Of a stretch of 29,044 bases of DNA, positions 7,232 through 16,303 are shown piece by piece. This stretch comes from a virus. Every line of letters starts with the position of its first letter. The first letter of the stretch is position 1. The stretch lies in IMG/VR virus record IMGVR_UViG_3300020186_000187, positions 1 through 29,044 of that record; one strand, written 5' to 3'. The notes beneath the pieces were generated by a model. The model was not told the origin of the DNA. It worked only from the letters and a program-made list of their open reading frames with translations, and searched no databases. Both the position numbers and the translations under genes were made by a program.

Positions 7232-8401
7232 ATGGCTAACTTCAGTGCATTCGGGAGTGCCCTCGCGACGGTTGCGTCGAAGGTCGTCACCCCCAAGAAG
7301 TTCATCTACAACATCGCGGCGCTCAACAACTACGCGTCGCTCTACTACTTCATGGCCGGGCGCAAGATGAGCGAGATGCTCCGCGCCGGTGCCGACGTGC
7401 GCGCGCGCGTGAAGTTCACGGCCAGCTCGAAGGCGGGTTGGTACGAGGTCCCCTCCGAGGCTCACTCGCCGCAGGACAGCCAGGACGGCTCCTGGGCCAT
7501 CGCGTACTGGTGCGCCCACATGGCGCACGAGTCCTGGAAGGACGAGGAGCTGCTCATCAACTCGGGCGGCACCACCGAGGGCTCGCTGGCCGAAGAGACC
7601 TGGACACAGGAACTCTTCAGCAAGCTCCAGTCGCTCACGACCGCTCTGCACGGATCGCTGGCCGCCGGCCTGTGGGCGAAGCCGAACAACGTGACGATGA
7701 ACGGGACCGACCCGAAGCAGCCCCTCTCGATCCCGGCCTACCTCAACCCGATGGCGAACGGCCTGTTCATCGAGGACGCGGCCACGACCTGGGCGAGCAT
7801 CCACGGGCTGCGCCCGCAGGACACGCACCCGCGCTACAAGCCGAACGTCAGCACCTACGCCGACTGGACGATCAACAGCACGTCGAACCTGATCTTCGCG
7901 TTGTCGAAGGCGTGCCGCCTCACCACGCTCATTCCTCCGCCGAAGGACCAGGAATACTTCGACCCCGAAGGCGAAACGTCGATCGAGCGTTCGCAGGGCG
8001 TGATCTTCGCGAGCGCGCACGGCGTCGCGAAGGCGGAGAACCTCTACCGCGCCTCGCAGGATCGCTGGGCCGACTACAACGACCCGGCCGGCAACCCGCG
8101 CTTCAAGGGCACGCAGTTCGTGCACGAAGCGCAACTCGACACCGCCGCGATCCACCCGGACGCGAGCGGCTACGGCAACCAGACCGAGGCGGCGGCCGAC
8201 CTCGCCGGTCCGCGCTACTACGGCGTCAACGCCAAGTACATGAAGATGTACTTCCACAAGGCGCGGTTCATGGAGTTCCTGGAACCCTTCCGCCTGTCCC
8301 TCACGGGCTGGCAACAGGGCGTCAACACGATGGCGACGATGCTCTGCCCTGACCGCAGCAAGCACTTCCTCATCTCGCCGTCGGCCGACCTCTACACCTG
8401 A
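7232..8401 (+). CDS. Major capsid protein (probable)
   Basis: This is a 389-aa protein. The call rests on position (after scaffold, before the connector), size and composition: soluble, rich in aromatic residues, no membrane or coiled-coil segment, mixed alpha/beta throughout. An N-terminal helical arm (residues 1-45) precedes a long body. The segment YYGVNAKYMKMYFHKARFME near the C-terminus would fit a beta strand and spine helix of an HK97-type shell, but I cannot assign the fold by eye. No N-terminal prodomain or protease site is apparent. Codon use is strongly C/G-ending, more uniform than its neighbours, as expected of a highly expressed gene. Confidence 0.78.
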   Translation: MANFSAFGSALATVASKVVTPKKFIYNIAALNNYASLYYFMAGRKMSEMLRAGADVRARVKFTASSKAGWYEVPSEAHSPQDSQDGSWAIAYWCAHMAHESWKDEELLINSGGTTEGSLAEETWTQELFSKLQSLTTALHGSLAAGLWAKPNNVTMNGTDPKQPLSIPAYLNPMANGLFIEDAATTWASIHGLRPQDTHPRYKPNVSTYADWTINSTSNLIFALSKACRLTTLIPPPKDQEYFDPEGETSIERSQGVIFASAHGVAKAENLYRASQDRWADYNDPAGNPRFKGTQFVHEAQLDTAAIHPDASGYGNQTEAAADLAGPRYYGVNAKYMKMYFHKARFMEFLEPFRLSLTGWQQGVNTMATMLCPDRSKHFLISPSADLYT

Positions 8402-8431
8402 TCCCAACAGCACAAACAGGAGCAAATAAAC

Positions 8432-9058
8432 ATGAGTGGATTCGACGCAGGCTGGTTCCGCGACCAGATCATCGTAGGCAGCACCCCGTTCGCAGAACGG
8501 GCCTGGGGTGCGTACAACCGAACGGGCATCCCGCTCGTCAAGGGGAGCATCTACCAGTTCGACATGCCCCTTTCATCGCTTGTCGAAACCGTGCCCAACA
8601 CGGAAGGAATTCTTCTTCCGGTTCCGACGACGTTCAAGTGGGCAAACGTCAAGGGCCACGCCGACGCGATCGGCTCGGCGTGGCACAACGTCGTCAAGAT
8701 GTTGACCAGCGGCACCACCGCGAACCGGACGAAGAACTCCGTCCATTGTGTCGCGCTGGAGAACAACGCGAACAACGAGTGGGGCGAGATGCTCGTGGTG
8801 GGCGAGACCTCCATCAGCATCGTCGGTGTTGCCGACCAGGTCTACAGCGCCGGCTGGGGCGTGCGCGGCACGCCGGCCCTGTTCCACGGGACGTACTTCG
8901 AGCACCTCACCACGGCGGCGGATGCGGGCACCGCCGCGTTGCAGGCGGTTCAGAACAACTACAAGTGCATCGCGATCTCGCTCGCGGCGAAGACCGAGGC
9001 GGCTTCCCCGCTCCACACGCCCGTGTCCGTGTTCTTCAACGGCTTCGGCCTGCCCTGA
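8432..9058 (+). CDS. Probable capsid decoration or minor head protein
   Basis: This is a 208-aa, beta-rich, soluble protein next to the major capsid gene. AGGAG (8418-8422) lies 9 nt before the ATG. Many short hydrophobic strands alternate with Gly/Asn turns (for example around residues 30-60 and 115-150), and there are no coiled coils. Its position suggests a head-decoration or stabilising protein. A vertex or tail-associated role is possible. No family is recognised. Confidence 0.6.
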   Translation: MSGFDAGWFRDQIIVGSTPFAERAWGAYNRTGIPLVKGSIYQFDMPLSSLVETVPNTEGILLPVPTTFKWANVKGHADAIGSAWHNVVKMLTSGTTANRTKNSVHCVALENNANNEWGEMLVVGETSISIVGVADQVYSAGWGVRGTPALFHGTYFEHLTTAADAGTAALQAVQNNYKCIAISLAAKTEAASPLHTPVSVFFNGFGLP

Positions 9059-9077
9059 TCCTCGCCTGAAGTGAAAC

Positions 9078-9112
9078 GCGGGCGGGGTCGTCGCAACGAC
9101 GGCTCCGCCTGC
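9078..9112 (+). terminator. Strong hairpin after decoration gene
   Basis: Bases 9078-9093 pair with 9097-9112 around a CAA loop: 16 pairs, three of them G-U (9080/9110, 9086/9104, 9088/9102). It lies in the 89-nt spacer between the decoration gene and the adaptor gene. No U-tract follows, so it may be a partial terminator, an RNA-processing site or a 3' stabiliser that raises capsid mRNA over downstream mRNA. Confidence 0.55.
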
Positions 9113-9147
9113 TGGCCTGCACAACCTCCACCGAAGGACCCCGCGCC

Positions 9148-9909
9148 GTGGCATCTGACGAACTGACCGTCGCTCGATACCAGCAGCGCGTCGCGCGCGG
9201 CTGCGGCTGGCGCCGTCCGAGTGACTGGCCCGCCGACATGCCGGTCACCGAGTTCGTGAACGACGTGGGCGAGTGGTTCGTCTCGGCTGAACCGTGGAAC
9301 TTCCTCACGCGCCCGCCGGTCTATCTGGGGATCGTGAACGGCCAGGAATACTCGGAGCTGCCCGACGACTTCGGGCGACTGCTCTCCGTGACCGGCTCAT
9401 CGTTCGGCACCTACTCGATCCGCCTGGAGGACCCGACAGCCGTGGCGGGCGCGCGCGTGAGCGGCGCGACCAACCCGTCATGCTTCCTCGGGTGCATCAC
9501 CCACGGGGCTCCCACGACCGCAGGGCCGCGCGCCAGCGCGCGGCTCGACCTAGGGCCTATTCCGGGCGTCACCCAGGCCCAGGCGTTCCAACTGGCCTAC
9601 CAGGCCGGCTGGACGACGTGCCTCAATGCCAGCGACCACATCCTGCTCCCGCGCTGGACGACCTCGCTGTTCGTCATGGCAGGATCGGCTTGGATGCAGG
9701 GGCTCGAGCAGCCCAAGCGCGGTTCGATCGAGGACCGGCTGGACCGGCTCGTCACCTCGTCGCTGTGGCAGGCGGCTGTGAATCGCGACTCCGAGATGCA
9801 GGCCGACCTCGGGCCGATGCGCGGCGGAGTGGGCGAACTCATGGGCCTCGAAACCGCCTCGCCCTTCCTTAGCACGGGCCTCTCCATCCCGATCGTGGTG
9901 AGCCCCTGA
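9148..9909 (+). CDS. Head-tail adaptor, gp11-like tail tubular protein A
   Basis: This is a 253-aa protein starting at GTG 9148, with AAGGA at 9134-9138. It sits just before the nozzle-like protein, as tail tubular protein A does in T7-like phages, where it forms the ring joining portal to nozzle. The segment SAEPWNFLTRPP, followed by GIVNGQEYSELPDDFGRL, is characteristic of phage adaptors of this type (an aromatic-rich stretch, then an ELPxDF turn). The middle is beta-rich and residues 195-235 are helical. The stop overlaps the next start (TGATG at 9907-9911). Confidence 0.72.
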   Translation: MASDELTVARYQQRVARGCGWRRPSDWPADMPVTEFVNDVGEWFVSAEPWNFLTRPPVYLGIVNGQEYSELPDDFGRLLSVTGSSFGTYSIRLEDPTAVAGARVSGATNPSCFLGCITHGAPTTAGPRASARLDLGPIPGVTQAQAFQLAYQAGWTTCLNASDHILLPRWTTSLFVMAGSAWMQGLEQPKRGSIEDRLDRLVTSSLWQAAVNRDSEMQADLGPMRGGVGELMGLETASPFLSTGLSIPIVVSP

Positions 9910-12900
9910 TGGACGACGAGCTTCCGCTGCCGACCGAAGGGCTCTCCGACCTCAACGGGCCGGACCGGCAGGCTCGTGGAACGACGCGCCGCGCGAAGAA
10001 CGTCAGCGAACTCGACCCGGTGGACCTCACCGTCGGCGGAATCTCGCAGCGCGCCGGCCAGATCAAACACACCGCGGCGGCGCTCGTGGCCGACACGAAG
10101 GTCTCGCTGCTCTGCGACGTGGCGTACGACAACCCGAGCCACACGTTCGTGAACCTGGCGAGTGCGGCCTGCACCGTCGAGTGGTCCAGCTCCGGCGCGA
10201 ACCGCGCGCAGGCGTACGCGGCCGTGCACGACGACTTCGGCAACCACTACTACGTCGATGGCACGGCCGGCCTGGTGAAGACGAACGCGAGCGGCCGGCA
10301 GGCGTGGCGCATCTCTCTCCCGGCGCCCGAGAAGAACTCGATTGTGCGCGCGCTCGCGGTGGACGTGGACGGGCGCATCTTCGCAGGCGTGTCGGCGGGC
10401 GTGGAGCCTGAGAATGCGCGGATCTGGTGCTACGAGCCGCGCGAGGAGAACAAGCCCCCCGAGCTGCTCTGGACGCTCCAGCCTGGATGGCTCACCGAGG
10501 AGCTGCACATCGACGGCGCGACGTTGCAGGCGTCGCAGAACGATCCGATCGGGCACTTCTCGCGCATGGCTCTCTATTCGGGCCTCGGGCTCAACGAGCC
10601 GACGCTCATCAGAGAGTGGGAGATCCCCTACCCTGTCAACGGCCACCACTTCTCCCCGACCGACGGGTCGATCTTCACGGCGCACCAGCCGGACTCTGAA
10701 CGCACGCGCACGCCGCGTTCGCCGGAGACGACGGGCTCGCGTGAAGACTGGACGATCAAGGACCTCGACCACTACGCCGACCGCGTGTGGGCGTGGGTCG
10801 CGGGCGACGACATCAACGGCGGCGGCCTCGGCAACGACGGTGACTACGTTGCGGGCGACGAGGCCCCGGTGCTCGTGGACAAAACAGGCAACGGGCGCGG
10901 GTTCGTGGCGAACACGCCGGACACCGGGCCGACCGTGCGGGTCGGCGGGATCGCGGGCCGCGACTCCGTGTACTTCAACGGCACGTCACACTCGATGGTG
11001 TCGGAAGCGCCGGTCACGATCGAGCAGCAGTTCCGTTCGATCAATCGTTCGTTTCTGCCCTCGTATACGAAGGCGCAGTTCGTGCTCTTCATGGTCGTGC
11101 GAATGCCGCAGGAGGCGACGGAGCGGTATCTCCTCGGGCGGGCCGACACGACGACCACGAACCTCGCGCTGGTACAGAACAGCGGCGCGCGCTCGGGTGG
11201 GTTCTTCTCGGCGCCTGGCACGGTCAGTTGCTACGAGAACGGGTCTTTCGCGGTGGGGAGTGGGCCGGCGGGAACGCAGCTCCCCGGCGGATTCGACAAC
11301 TCGGGCCTCGCGCTCATCACATGGATTCACGACGGCGGGTACGACGACGTGGTGGGCATTCCGACGCGCTCGACGTACCGCGTGAACGGGCGCCCGTGTG
11401 ACCGCTGGACGAGCGACAAAATCTTCGCGAGCCTGAGAAGCACGTTCCTGGGCCAGTTCCCCCCTACGTCATCGTTCGAGTTCGGGACGATGGGGCGGTT
11501 TCGCGGCGACTTCTGCGAGGCGGTCGTGCTGTCCGACTGGTACGTGGGCGGATTCGCCGAGACGAGCGCGCTCGCGCAGCAGAAGCTGGTCACGACGCCT
11601 ACCTACCCGACGGGTGCCTGGGCCGCTGACGGCGACACGGAGCTTGAGCGCATCGAGGGCTGGCTGGCGCACAAGTGGGGGCTCGCGCACAAGCTCCCGA
11701 CCGGACAGGCGGGCGTTCTGGAGAGCGTCGGCACGCCGAACAACAACGACACGGTGACGATCGCCACGTCCACATACACCTGGAAGACGACTCTGACGGT
11801 CGCCGCGCTGGACGTGCTGATCGGCGGCAGCGCGGCGGTTGCATTCCTCAACCTGCATCGCGCGATCAACGGCGGCGGCACGCCGGGGACCGACTACTCA
11901 GCCGCGACGGTTCCGCACCCGACGGTCTTCTCTCCGGCTGCGCTCTTCAGTACCGACGCCACTCCGCACGTGGGCGTGCTCGTGCAGCGCCGCGACCCGC
12001 GCGTGTTCGCGACGTTTGCGACCACGGAATCGAGCGGTGCTGCTCGACAGCGGTGGGTCAACCTCACAACGAGCGTGACGGCCCTCTTCGATCCAGGGCT
12101 CAACACAGGGCACTACCCGCACAGCTTCTACCTCATGCGCGCGATGGGTGTGACCGGCGCCGGCACTCCGGTTTCGCGCGGCGGACCTCCGCGCTCCAAC
12201 CCGATTGGGGTCACGTTCCCGAGCGTCATCGGCGCGCTGATTTCACCCTACGGGATGCTCGTGAAGTGGGATCCGGCGAACGGTCGTGCGCGCAACGTGC
12301 TCACGACGGACGGGCCGGGCTACTCGTTCCTGCCCGTCGGCGGGGTCGGCTACGGCGTGCGCGTCGGCAGCGACGGCAGCGTGTTCTCGATTGGTCCGCG
12401 TCAAGCGGCGGTGTCGGGCGTCATCGCGAGCCCCGAGGACATCGACGTTCGCAAGCTGTGGGACAAGGGCGCGGAGGACACGACGACGGGCGGATTCGTG
12501 ACGACGCGCGGCGCGACGGCTCTCACGGCGTGGGAGGCGACCCCCGGCGCGCAGACGTACGCCTATCCGCGCATGGACCTGGACGAGTGGGACAACGTGT
12601 ACGTTCCGACCTTCCAAGGCTCGGCCGGCACTTCGCTCGCCGTGTACGCCAAGCTCGGGACGGGAGCGGGCACGCCGAACGCCGACGCGCTGCTCACGCT
12701 GCAATCGCTCGCGGACGACCCGCGCGCGCACGCGGTGTCGATCGACCCGGAATCCCCGCGCTTTCCGAACGCCTACGTCAAGCCGCGCGCCGAGCGCGTG
12801 CTGCTCGTCACCGAGCGCGCGACCGCGGCCAACCTGCTCACGCTGCACATGGTCCGCATCGTCAGCGCCACGCTCTCGAATCTACCGGCCTACGCAACGC

Positions 12901-14198
12901 GCATGTTCGCCGGCGTCGGCGCGTCCCTCTACGACATCACGACTCCGGCGTCGCCGGCACTCGTCAGCGCGGCGGCGTTCGACGTGAACACGCGCTTCAT
13001 CGACTGGTGCGAGGCGTTCGGCAAGCTGTTCTTTGTGGACGGCAACGCGCCGAAGTTCTACGACCCGTTCACGTCGCTGCTCGGCGCGTGGCGTGCGCGA
13101 TCCAGCGGCGAGATCCCCAAGCGCCCGCAGTTCATCGCTCGCAGCGCGAACCGGATCTTCCTGGGCGGCTTCAAAGACTTCCCCGAGCGCGCGGTTGCCT
13201 GCACGGCGGGTGATGCGTTCGGGTGGGACTTCGACCCGCCCGGCGAGTCCCCGCTGGCGACGGCTGCGTGGCGCTCCGACCTCTCGCCGCTGGGCGACTC
13301 GCCCGACGTGATGACGGGGATGATGGCTGCGCGGGACGACCTGCTCTACATCCTGGGCGCGCGCAACGTGTTCCTGGTGCGCGGCGACCCGTTGCAGGGT
13401 GGACGCTTTGACCAAGTGACCAAGGGCGTCGGCGGCGCGTACGGGCGCGCGTCGTGCGTCACGCCGGACGGCCGGTTCTGGTGGATCACGAACGAGGCCG
13501 AGCTTTACTTCATGCCGATCGGGGCCAGCGAGGGCTACGCGCGCAACGTGAGCTTCGCGATCTCGAAGCGGCTTCAGGACGCGATCGACTTCTCGGTGTC
13601 GCGCCCCGAGCTGGTCTACGACCCGCGCATGAAGCGGCTGCACGTCTACCTGTTCCCGGTGGGGGTGGGCAACACGCTCGTCAGGCACTTTGTCGTGTCG
13701 CTGCTCGGGCAGCAGCCGCGCTTCTGGGAAGAGTCCTACGGGCTGGCCGGCATTCAGCCGACAGCCGCGTACGTCCGCGACGGCGACACCGGCAACGACC
13801 GGCGGATGCTCTACGGTTCGCGCGACGGCTACGTCCGCGAGTGGAGCGCGTCGGCGGCGAGCGACGACGGGACGCGCATCGACTCGGAGTTCCTGATCGG
13901 CCCGCTGCACGACCCGGCCAGCGGTGACGAGGCGATCGTCGAGAACGTGCGCGTGCAGCTAGCTCGAGCGCAGGGCGGCGCGCGGGTGGAGCTCTACGCG
14001 ACCGACGAGCCCGAGGACCTGGGCGACGCGGTGGACTCGGCCTCGCTGCTCCCCGGCCGCAACACGCCGAGCGTGCGGGCTTCGGGCGCGTACCTGGGCT
14101 TGCTCGTGACGGGCGAGACGGGGCTGGAGCGGTTCAGTCTGCGCCGCATCGAGGCGGACGTGACGCTCACAGGACCGGTGCGGAGCCGTGGACGATGA
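9909..14198 (+). CDS. Tail nozzle-like protein with inserted LamG domain
   Basis: This is a 1429-aa protein. The N-terminal 60 residues (LSDLNGP, then LDPVDLTVGGISQRAGQ) match the opening of T7 gp12-like nozzle proteins. Residues 80-240 and about 740-1429 contain repeated propeller-like strands, such as AVDVDGRIFAG and MDLDEWDNVYVP. Between them, residues about 285-600 form a concanavalin/LamG-type domain, ending in the telltale LERIEGWLAHKWGL motif followed by KLP. A further module at about 605-725 has a DTVTIATSTYTWKTTL opening and a FLNLHRAINGG segment, a repeat seen in phage tail proteins. The gene is about twice the length of T7 gp12, which the insertions explain. It could bind host glycans. 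The downstream start overlaps by ATGA. Confidence 0.75.
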   Translation: MDDELPLPTEGLSDLNGPDRQARGTTRRAKNVSELDPVDLTVGGISQRAGQIKHTAAALVADTKVSLLCDVAYDNPSHTFVNLASAACTVEWSSSGANRAQAYAAVHDDFGNHYYVDGTAGLVKTNASGRQAWRISLPAPEKNSIVRALAVDVDGRIFAGVSAGVEPENARIWCYEPREENKPPELLWTLQPGWLTEELHIDGATLQASQNDPIGHFSRMALYSGLGLNEPTLIREWEIPYPVNGHHFSPTDGSIFTAHQPDSERTRTPRSPETTGSREDWTIKDLDHYADRVWAWVAGDDINGGGLGNDGDYVAGDEAPVLVDKTGNGRGFVANTPDTGPTVRVGGIAGRDSVYFNGTSHSMVSEAPVTIEQQFRSINRSFLPSYTKAQFVLFMVVRMPQEATERYLLGRADTTTTNLALVQNSGARSGGFFSAPGTVSCYENGSFAVGSGPAGTQLPGGFDNSGLALITWIHDGGYDDVVGIPTRSTYRVNGRPCDRWTSDKIFASLRSTFLGQFPPTSSFEFGTMGRFRGDFCEAVVLSDWYVGGFAETSALAQQKLVTTPTYPTGAWAADGDTELERIEGWLAHKWGLAHKLPTGQAGVLESVGTPNNNDTVTIATSTYTWKTTLTVAALDVLIGGSAAVAFLNLHRAINGGGTPGTDYSAATVPHPTVFSPAALFSTDATPHVGVLVQRRDPRVFATFATTESSGAARQRWVNLTTSVTALFDPGLNTGHYPHSFYLMRAMGVTGAGTPVSRGGPPRSNPIGVTFPSVIGALISPYGMLVKWDPANGRARNVLTTDGPGYSFLPVGGVGYGVRVGSDGSVFSIGPRQAAVSGVIASPEDIDVRKLWDKGAEDTTTGGFVTTRGATALTAWEATPGAQTYAYPRMDLDEWDNVYVPTFQGSAGTSLAVYAKLGTGAGTPNADALLTLQSLADDPRAHAVSIDPESPRFPNAYVKPRAERVLLVTERATAANLLTLHMVRIVSATLSNLPAYATRMFAGVGASLYDITTPASPALVSAAAFDVNTRFIDWCEAFGKLFFVDGNAPKFYDPFTSLLGAWRARSSGEIPKRPQFIARSANRIFLGGFKDFPERAVACTAGDAFGWDFDPPGESPLATAAWRSDLSPLGDSPDVMTGMMAARDDLLYILGARNVFLVRGDPLQGGRFDQVTKGVGGAYGRASCVTPDGRFWWITNEAELYFMPIGASEGYARNVSFAISKRLQDAIDFSVSRPELVYDPRMKRLHVYLFPVGVGNTLVRHFVVSLLGQQPRFWEESYGLAGIQPTAAYVRDGDTGNDRRMLYGSRDGYVREWSASAASDDGTRIDSEFLIGPLHDPASGDEAIVENVRVQLARAQGGARVELYATDEPEDLGDAVDSASLLPGRNTPSVRASGAYLGLLVTGETGLERFSLRRIEADVTLTGPVRSRGR

Positions 14199-14917
14199 GG
14201 CGCAAAGCGGCTGCCAACCAAGTCCCCCGCGCGCTCCCCGGCGACGCCGTGCGTGCGCGCCGCGGCGCGGGCGGGGCGGCGTCTGGCAACACCACCGGGC
14301 GCGGCTTCACGACGCTCCGGGGAGGGCAGTACGAGGTCGCCGTCGGAGACGGCCTCGACTACGGCCCGCACGGCGAGATCGTTCTACGCGAACCCGCAGC
14401 GCCTTTGGTGCTGGCTCCCGGCTCGCCGCGGCGGTTCACGCTTCAGCTCGGCGAGGGGTTGGAGGTGTCGGCGCGCGGCAAGCTGGCGCCGTCCACATCG
14501 TCGAGCGTGCGCGTCGTGGGCGGCGCGCTGATCGCGACCCCGAGCACGCTTCAGGTCACCGATCCGACGGACGGCACGGCCGCGGCTGCGCTGGACCGTG
14601 TGGCCAACGTGCTGGCCTCGCTGGACACTCGCCTCGACGCGCTCGAAGCCGCTCCGTCCGGCGCGGCTTCGGGCGCGACCGCGACGGTGGACTTCGGCGC
14701 GTTCGACACGACGACGACGGTGGTCGTCACGGGGCTGGCGTGGGTGACGCTCACCTCGCGCATCGTCGCCACGGTGGCGTCGCGCATGGAGGACGCGCTG
14801 CTCGACGGGGTGCTGCTCGCTGTGGGCGACCTCGTGGCGGGCGACGGGTTCACGGTCTACGCGCACGCTCCCGAGGGCAGCACGGGGACATTCGACATCC
14901 ATCTGGTAGGAGTGTGA
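14195..14917 (+). CDS. Tail fibre or appendage protein
   Basis: This is a 240-aa protein. A basic, Gly/Ala-rich N-terminus and a beta segment (45-125) are followed by a short coiled coil (about 130-165, heptads around ALDRVANVLASLDTRLDALE). The C-terminal beta domain (about 165-240) contains FGAFDTTTTVVVTGLAWV and GDLVAGDGFTVYA, ending in FDIHLVGV. This C-terminal pattern recurs at the ends of phage tail fibre and tail proteins and is probably trimeric. It may be a receptor-binding or fibre-attachment subunit. Start and stop overlap the nozzle gene by ATGA. Confidence 0.6.
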   Translation: MRRKAAANQVPRALPGDAVRARRGAGGAASGNTTGRGFTTLRGGQYEVAVGDGLDYGPHGEIVLREPAAPLVLAPGSPRRFTLQLGEGLEVSARGKLAPSTSSSVRVVGGALIATPSTLQVTDPTDGTAAAALDRVANVLASLDTRLDALEAAPSGAASGATATVDFGAFDTTTTVVVTGLAWVTLTSRIVATVASRMEDALLDGVLLAVGDLVAGDGFTVYAHAPEGSTGTFDIHLVGV

Positions 14918-14920
14918 CGC

Positions 14921-15589
14921 ATGGCCGTTCAGATTCTCGACAGCGCAGGCTCAAACAAGCTCGGAGTCGATGCGGGCAACGCCGCGATGATGACGCAGCG
15001 GCCTCCCTTTGTCGGAGCGAACGGTGCGTACCGCGTCTGCGCGCTGACGGGCCTGCTCACGGTGGTCGCGGCGGGCACGGCGAGCGCGGGGCACATATTC
15101 GCGGCGCGTTGGTCGCACGTCTCGAAGCTCTGCATCATCACGAAGCTCCGCGCGCGGTGGGTGACGGTCGCGGGCTTCACGGCGGGCCAGGAGGTCGGGC
15201 TCGACTGTTTCGTGTCGCGCACCCACTCGGCCGCGCACACGGGCGGCACCGGCCTCACGATCAACGCCGACCAAATGAAGAAGCGCAAGAGCCACGGCTC
15301 GACGACGTTCGCTGACCTTCGCGTCTCGACCACGGGCGCGCTCACGAACGGCACGAACACGCTGGACGCGCAACCGATCGCGTGGGGCGCGTTCAGCGAG
15401 CTTGCGGCGGGCGCGGCGGTGCCCAAGGGCTTCTTCGAGATGATCGTCGTGGACGAGGCGACTGCGGGGTATCCGCTGATCCTGTCCGCGAGCGAGGGCC
15501 TGGTCATCCGCAACACGGTGCTCATGGGCGCGGGCGGCACGGCGCGCGTGGCGATCGAGATGGACTGGCTCGAAGTGGACGCATACTGA
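14921..15589 (+). CDS. Virion structural protein, appendage type
   Basis: This is a 222-aa beta-rich protein, with GGTAGGAG just before the ATG. The order of segments is typical of a family of conserved phage virion proteins found beside tail genes: an N-terminal YRVCALTGLLT, a central FTAGQEVGLDCFV with THSAAHTGGT, then LTNGTNTLDAQPI and a C-terminal ASEGLVIRNTVLMG. Their molecular role is not established to my knowledge. Likely roles are tail or capsid surface appendage. The family link is from memory of the pattern, not a search. Confidence 0.6.
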   Translation: MAVQILDSAGSNKLGVDAGNAAMMTQRPPFVGANGAYRVCALTGLLTVVAAGTASAGHIFAARWSHVSKLCIITKLRARWVTVAGFTAGQEVGLDCFVSRTHSAAHTGGTGLTINADQMKKRKSHGSTTFADLRVSTTGALTNGTNTLDAQPIAWGAFSELAAGAAVPKGFFEMIVVDEATAGYPLILSASEGLVIRNTVLMGAGGTARVAIEMDWLEVDAY

Positions 15590-15598
15590 GGCACGCAT

Positions 15599-16276
15599 AT
15601 GGGATTCTTGAAGAGCGTCGGCAACTTCCTCGACCCGAACGCTCCGGCGCGCGAGGCGAACAAGCAAGAGGGCAAGACCCTCAAGGAGCTCCTTGCGCTG
15701 TTCGACGCGCAGGGCACGCAGAACAACCTGGCCTTTGGCAAGGCCGAGTCAAACGTGCGGGCGCAGCTACCGCTGGTGCGGAAGGCGTTTGGAGACGCGA
15801 ACGCCAACCTCGCGCTGACCGCGGACCGGCAGCGGCGCACGGTGCTCGCGCGCGAAGCTCCCGCAATGGCTGGCGCGAACGCGCAGGTATTCCGCGCTGG
15901 CGGCGGCGCGAGCAACTTGGGATCGCTCGTGTCGCGCGGCGTGCGCGGAGACACGACGCGCGCGATGCAGTCGCTCGACGACCTGTTCCAGCAGCACTTC
16001 TCGCAGAACGCGATCGGCCAAGCGCAGGGTCTCGGTTCGGTCTACGACCAACTCGGCAACCTCCAGGTCGGCAAGGCGCAAGCGGGAATGGGCATCACGC
16101 AGGGCAAGGCCGCCGCAATCAGCGGCAAGCAGCACTTTCAGTCTGGCGGCTTGGGCTCGTGGCTCGAGCTCGCCGGCAAGGCCGCGAAGGCGTACACGTC
16201 GTTTGCCTCGGGCAAGGCCCCGGGCGCGGGCGCGGGCCCGGGCGCGGGCGGGACCGGCGCGGCAGGTGTCGGGTAG
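15599..16276 (+). CDS. Internal virion protein (small ejection protein)
   Basis: This is a 225-aa helical, Ala/Gln/Gly-rich protein beginning with a short amphipathic segment (MGFLKSVGNFLD). Long helices follow (residues 20-150). The C-terminus is a Gly/Ala tract (GAGAGPGAG) over GC-rich DNA at 16219-16265. Size, composition and position ahead of two larger internal-type proteins match T7 gp14-like ejection proteins, which enter the host envelope at infection. A GAGG lies 7 nt before the ATG. The Gly/Ala tail may be disordered. Confidence 0.6.
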   Translation: MGFLKSVGNFLDPNAPAREANKQEGKTLKELLALFDAQGTQNNLAFGKAESNVRAQLPLVRKAFGDANANLALTADRQRRTVLAREAPAMAGANAQVFRAGGGASNLGSLVSRGVRGDTTRAMQSLDDLFQQHFSQNAIGQAQGLGSVYDQLGNLQVGKAQAGMGITQGKAAAISGKQHFQSGGLGSWLELAGKAAKAYTSFASGKAPGAGAGPGAGGTGAAGVG

Positions 16277-16303
16277 CGGCCCGCCTTCCAAGGAACACAA
16301 CAC

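Noticed and set aside
7007-8425. A 472-aa open frame on the minus strand opposite the major capsid gene
   Set aside because: It is the antisense shadow of a highly C/G-ending gene. Its translation is Arg/Val/Leu/Ala-rich low-quality sequence without a recognisable fold, and the plus-strand gene has position and ribosome-site support.
11675-13213. A 512-aa plus-strand frame inside the nozzle gene
   Set aside because: It is an Arg/Gly/His-rich out-of-frame reading of the 1429-aa gene, which carries the LamG and tail motifs.
16205-16265. GC-rich GGGCGC repeat considered as a regulatory or recombination site
   Set aside because: It is the coding sequence of a Gly/Ala tail and its periodicity follows codons; no further evidence supports a site.
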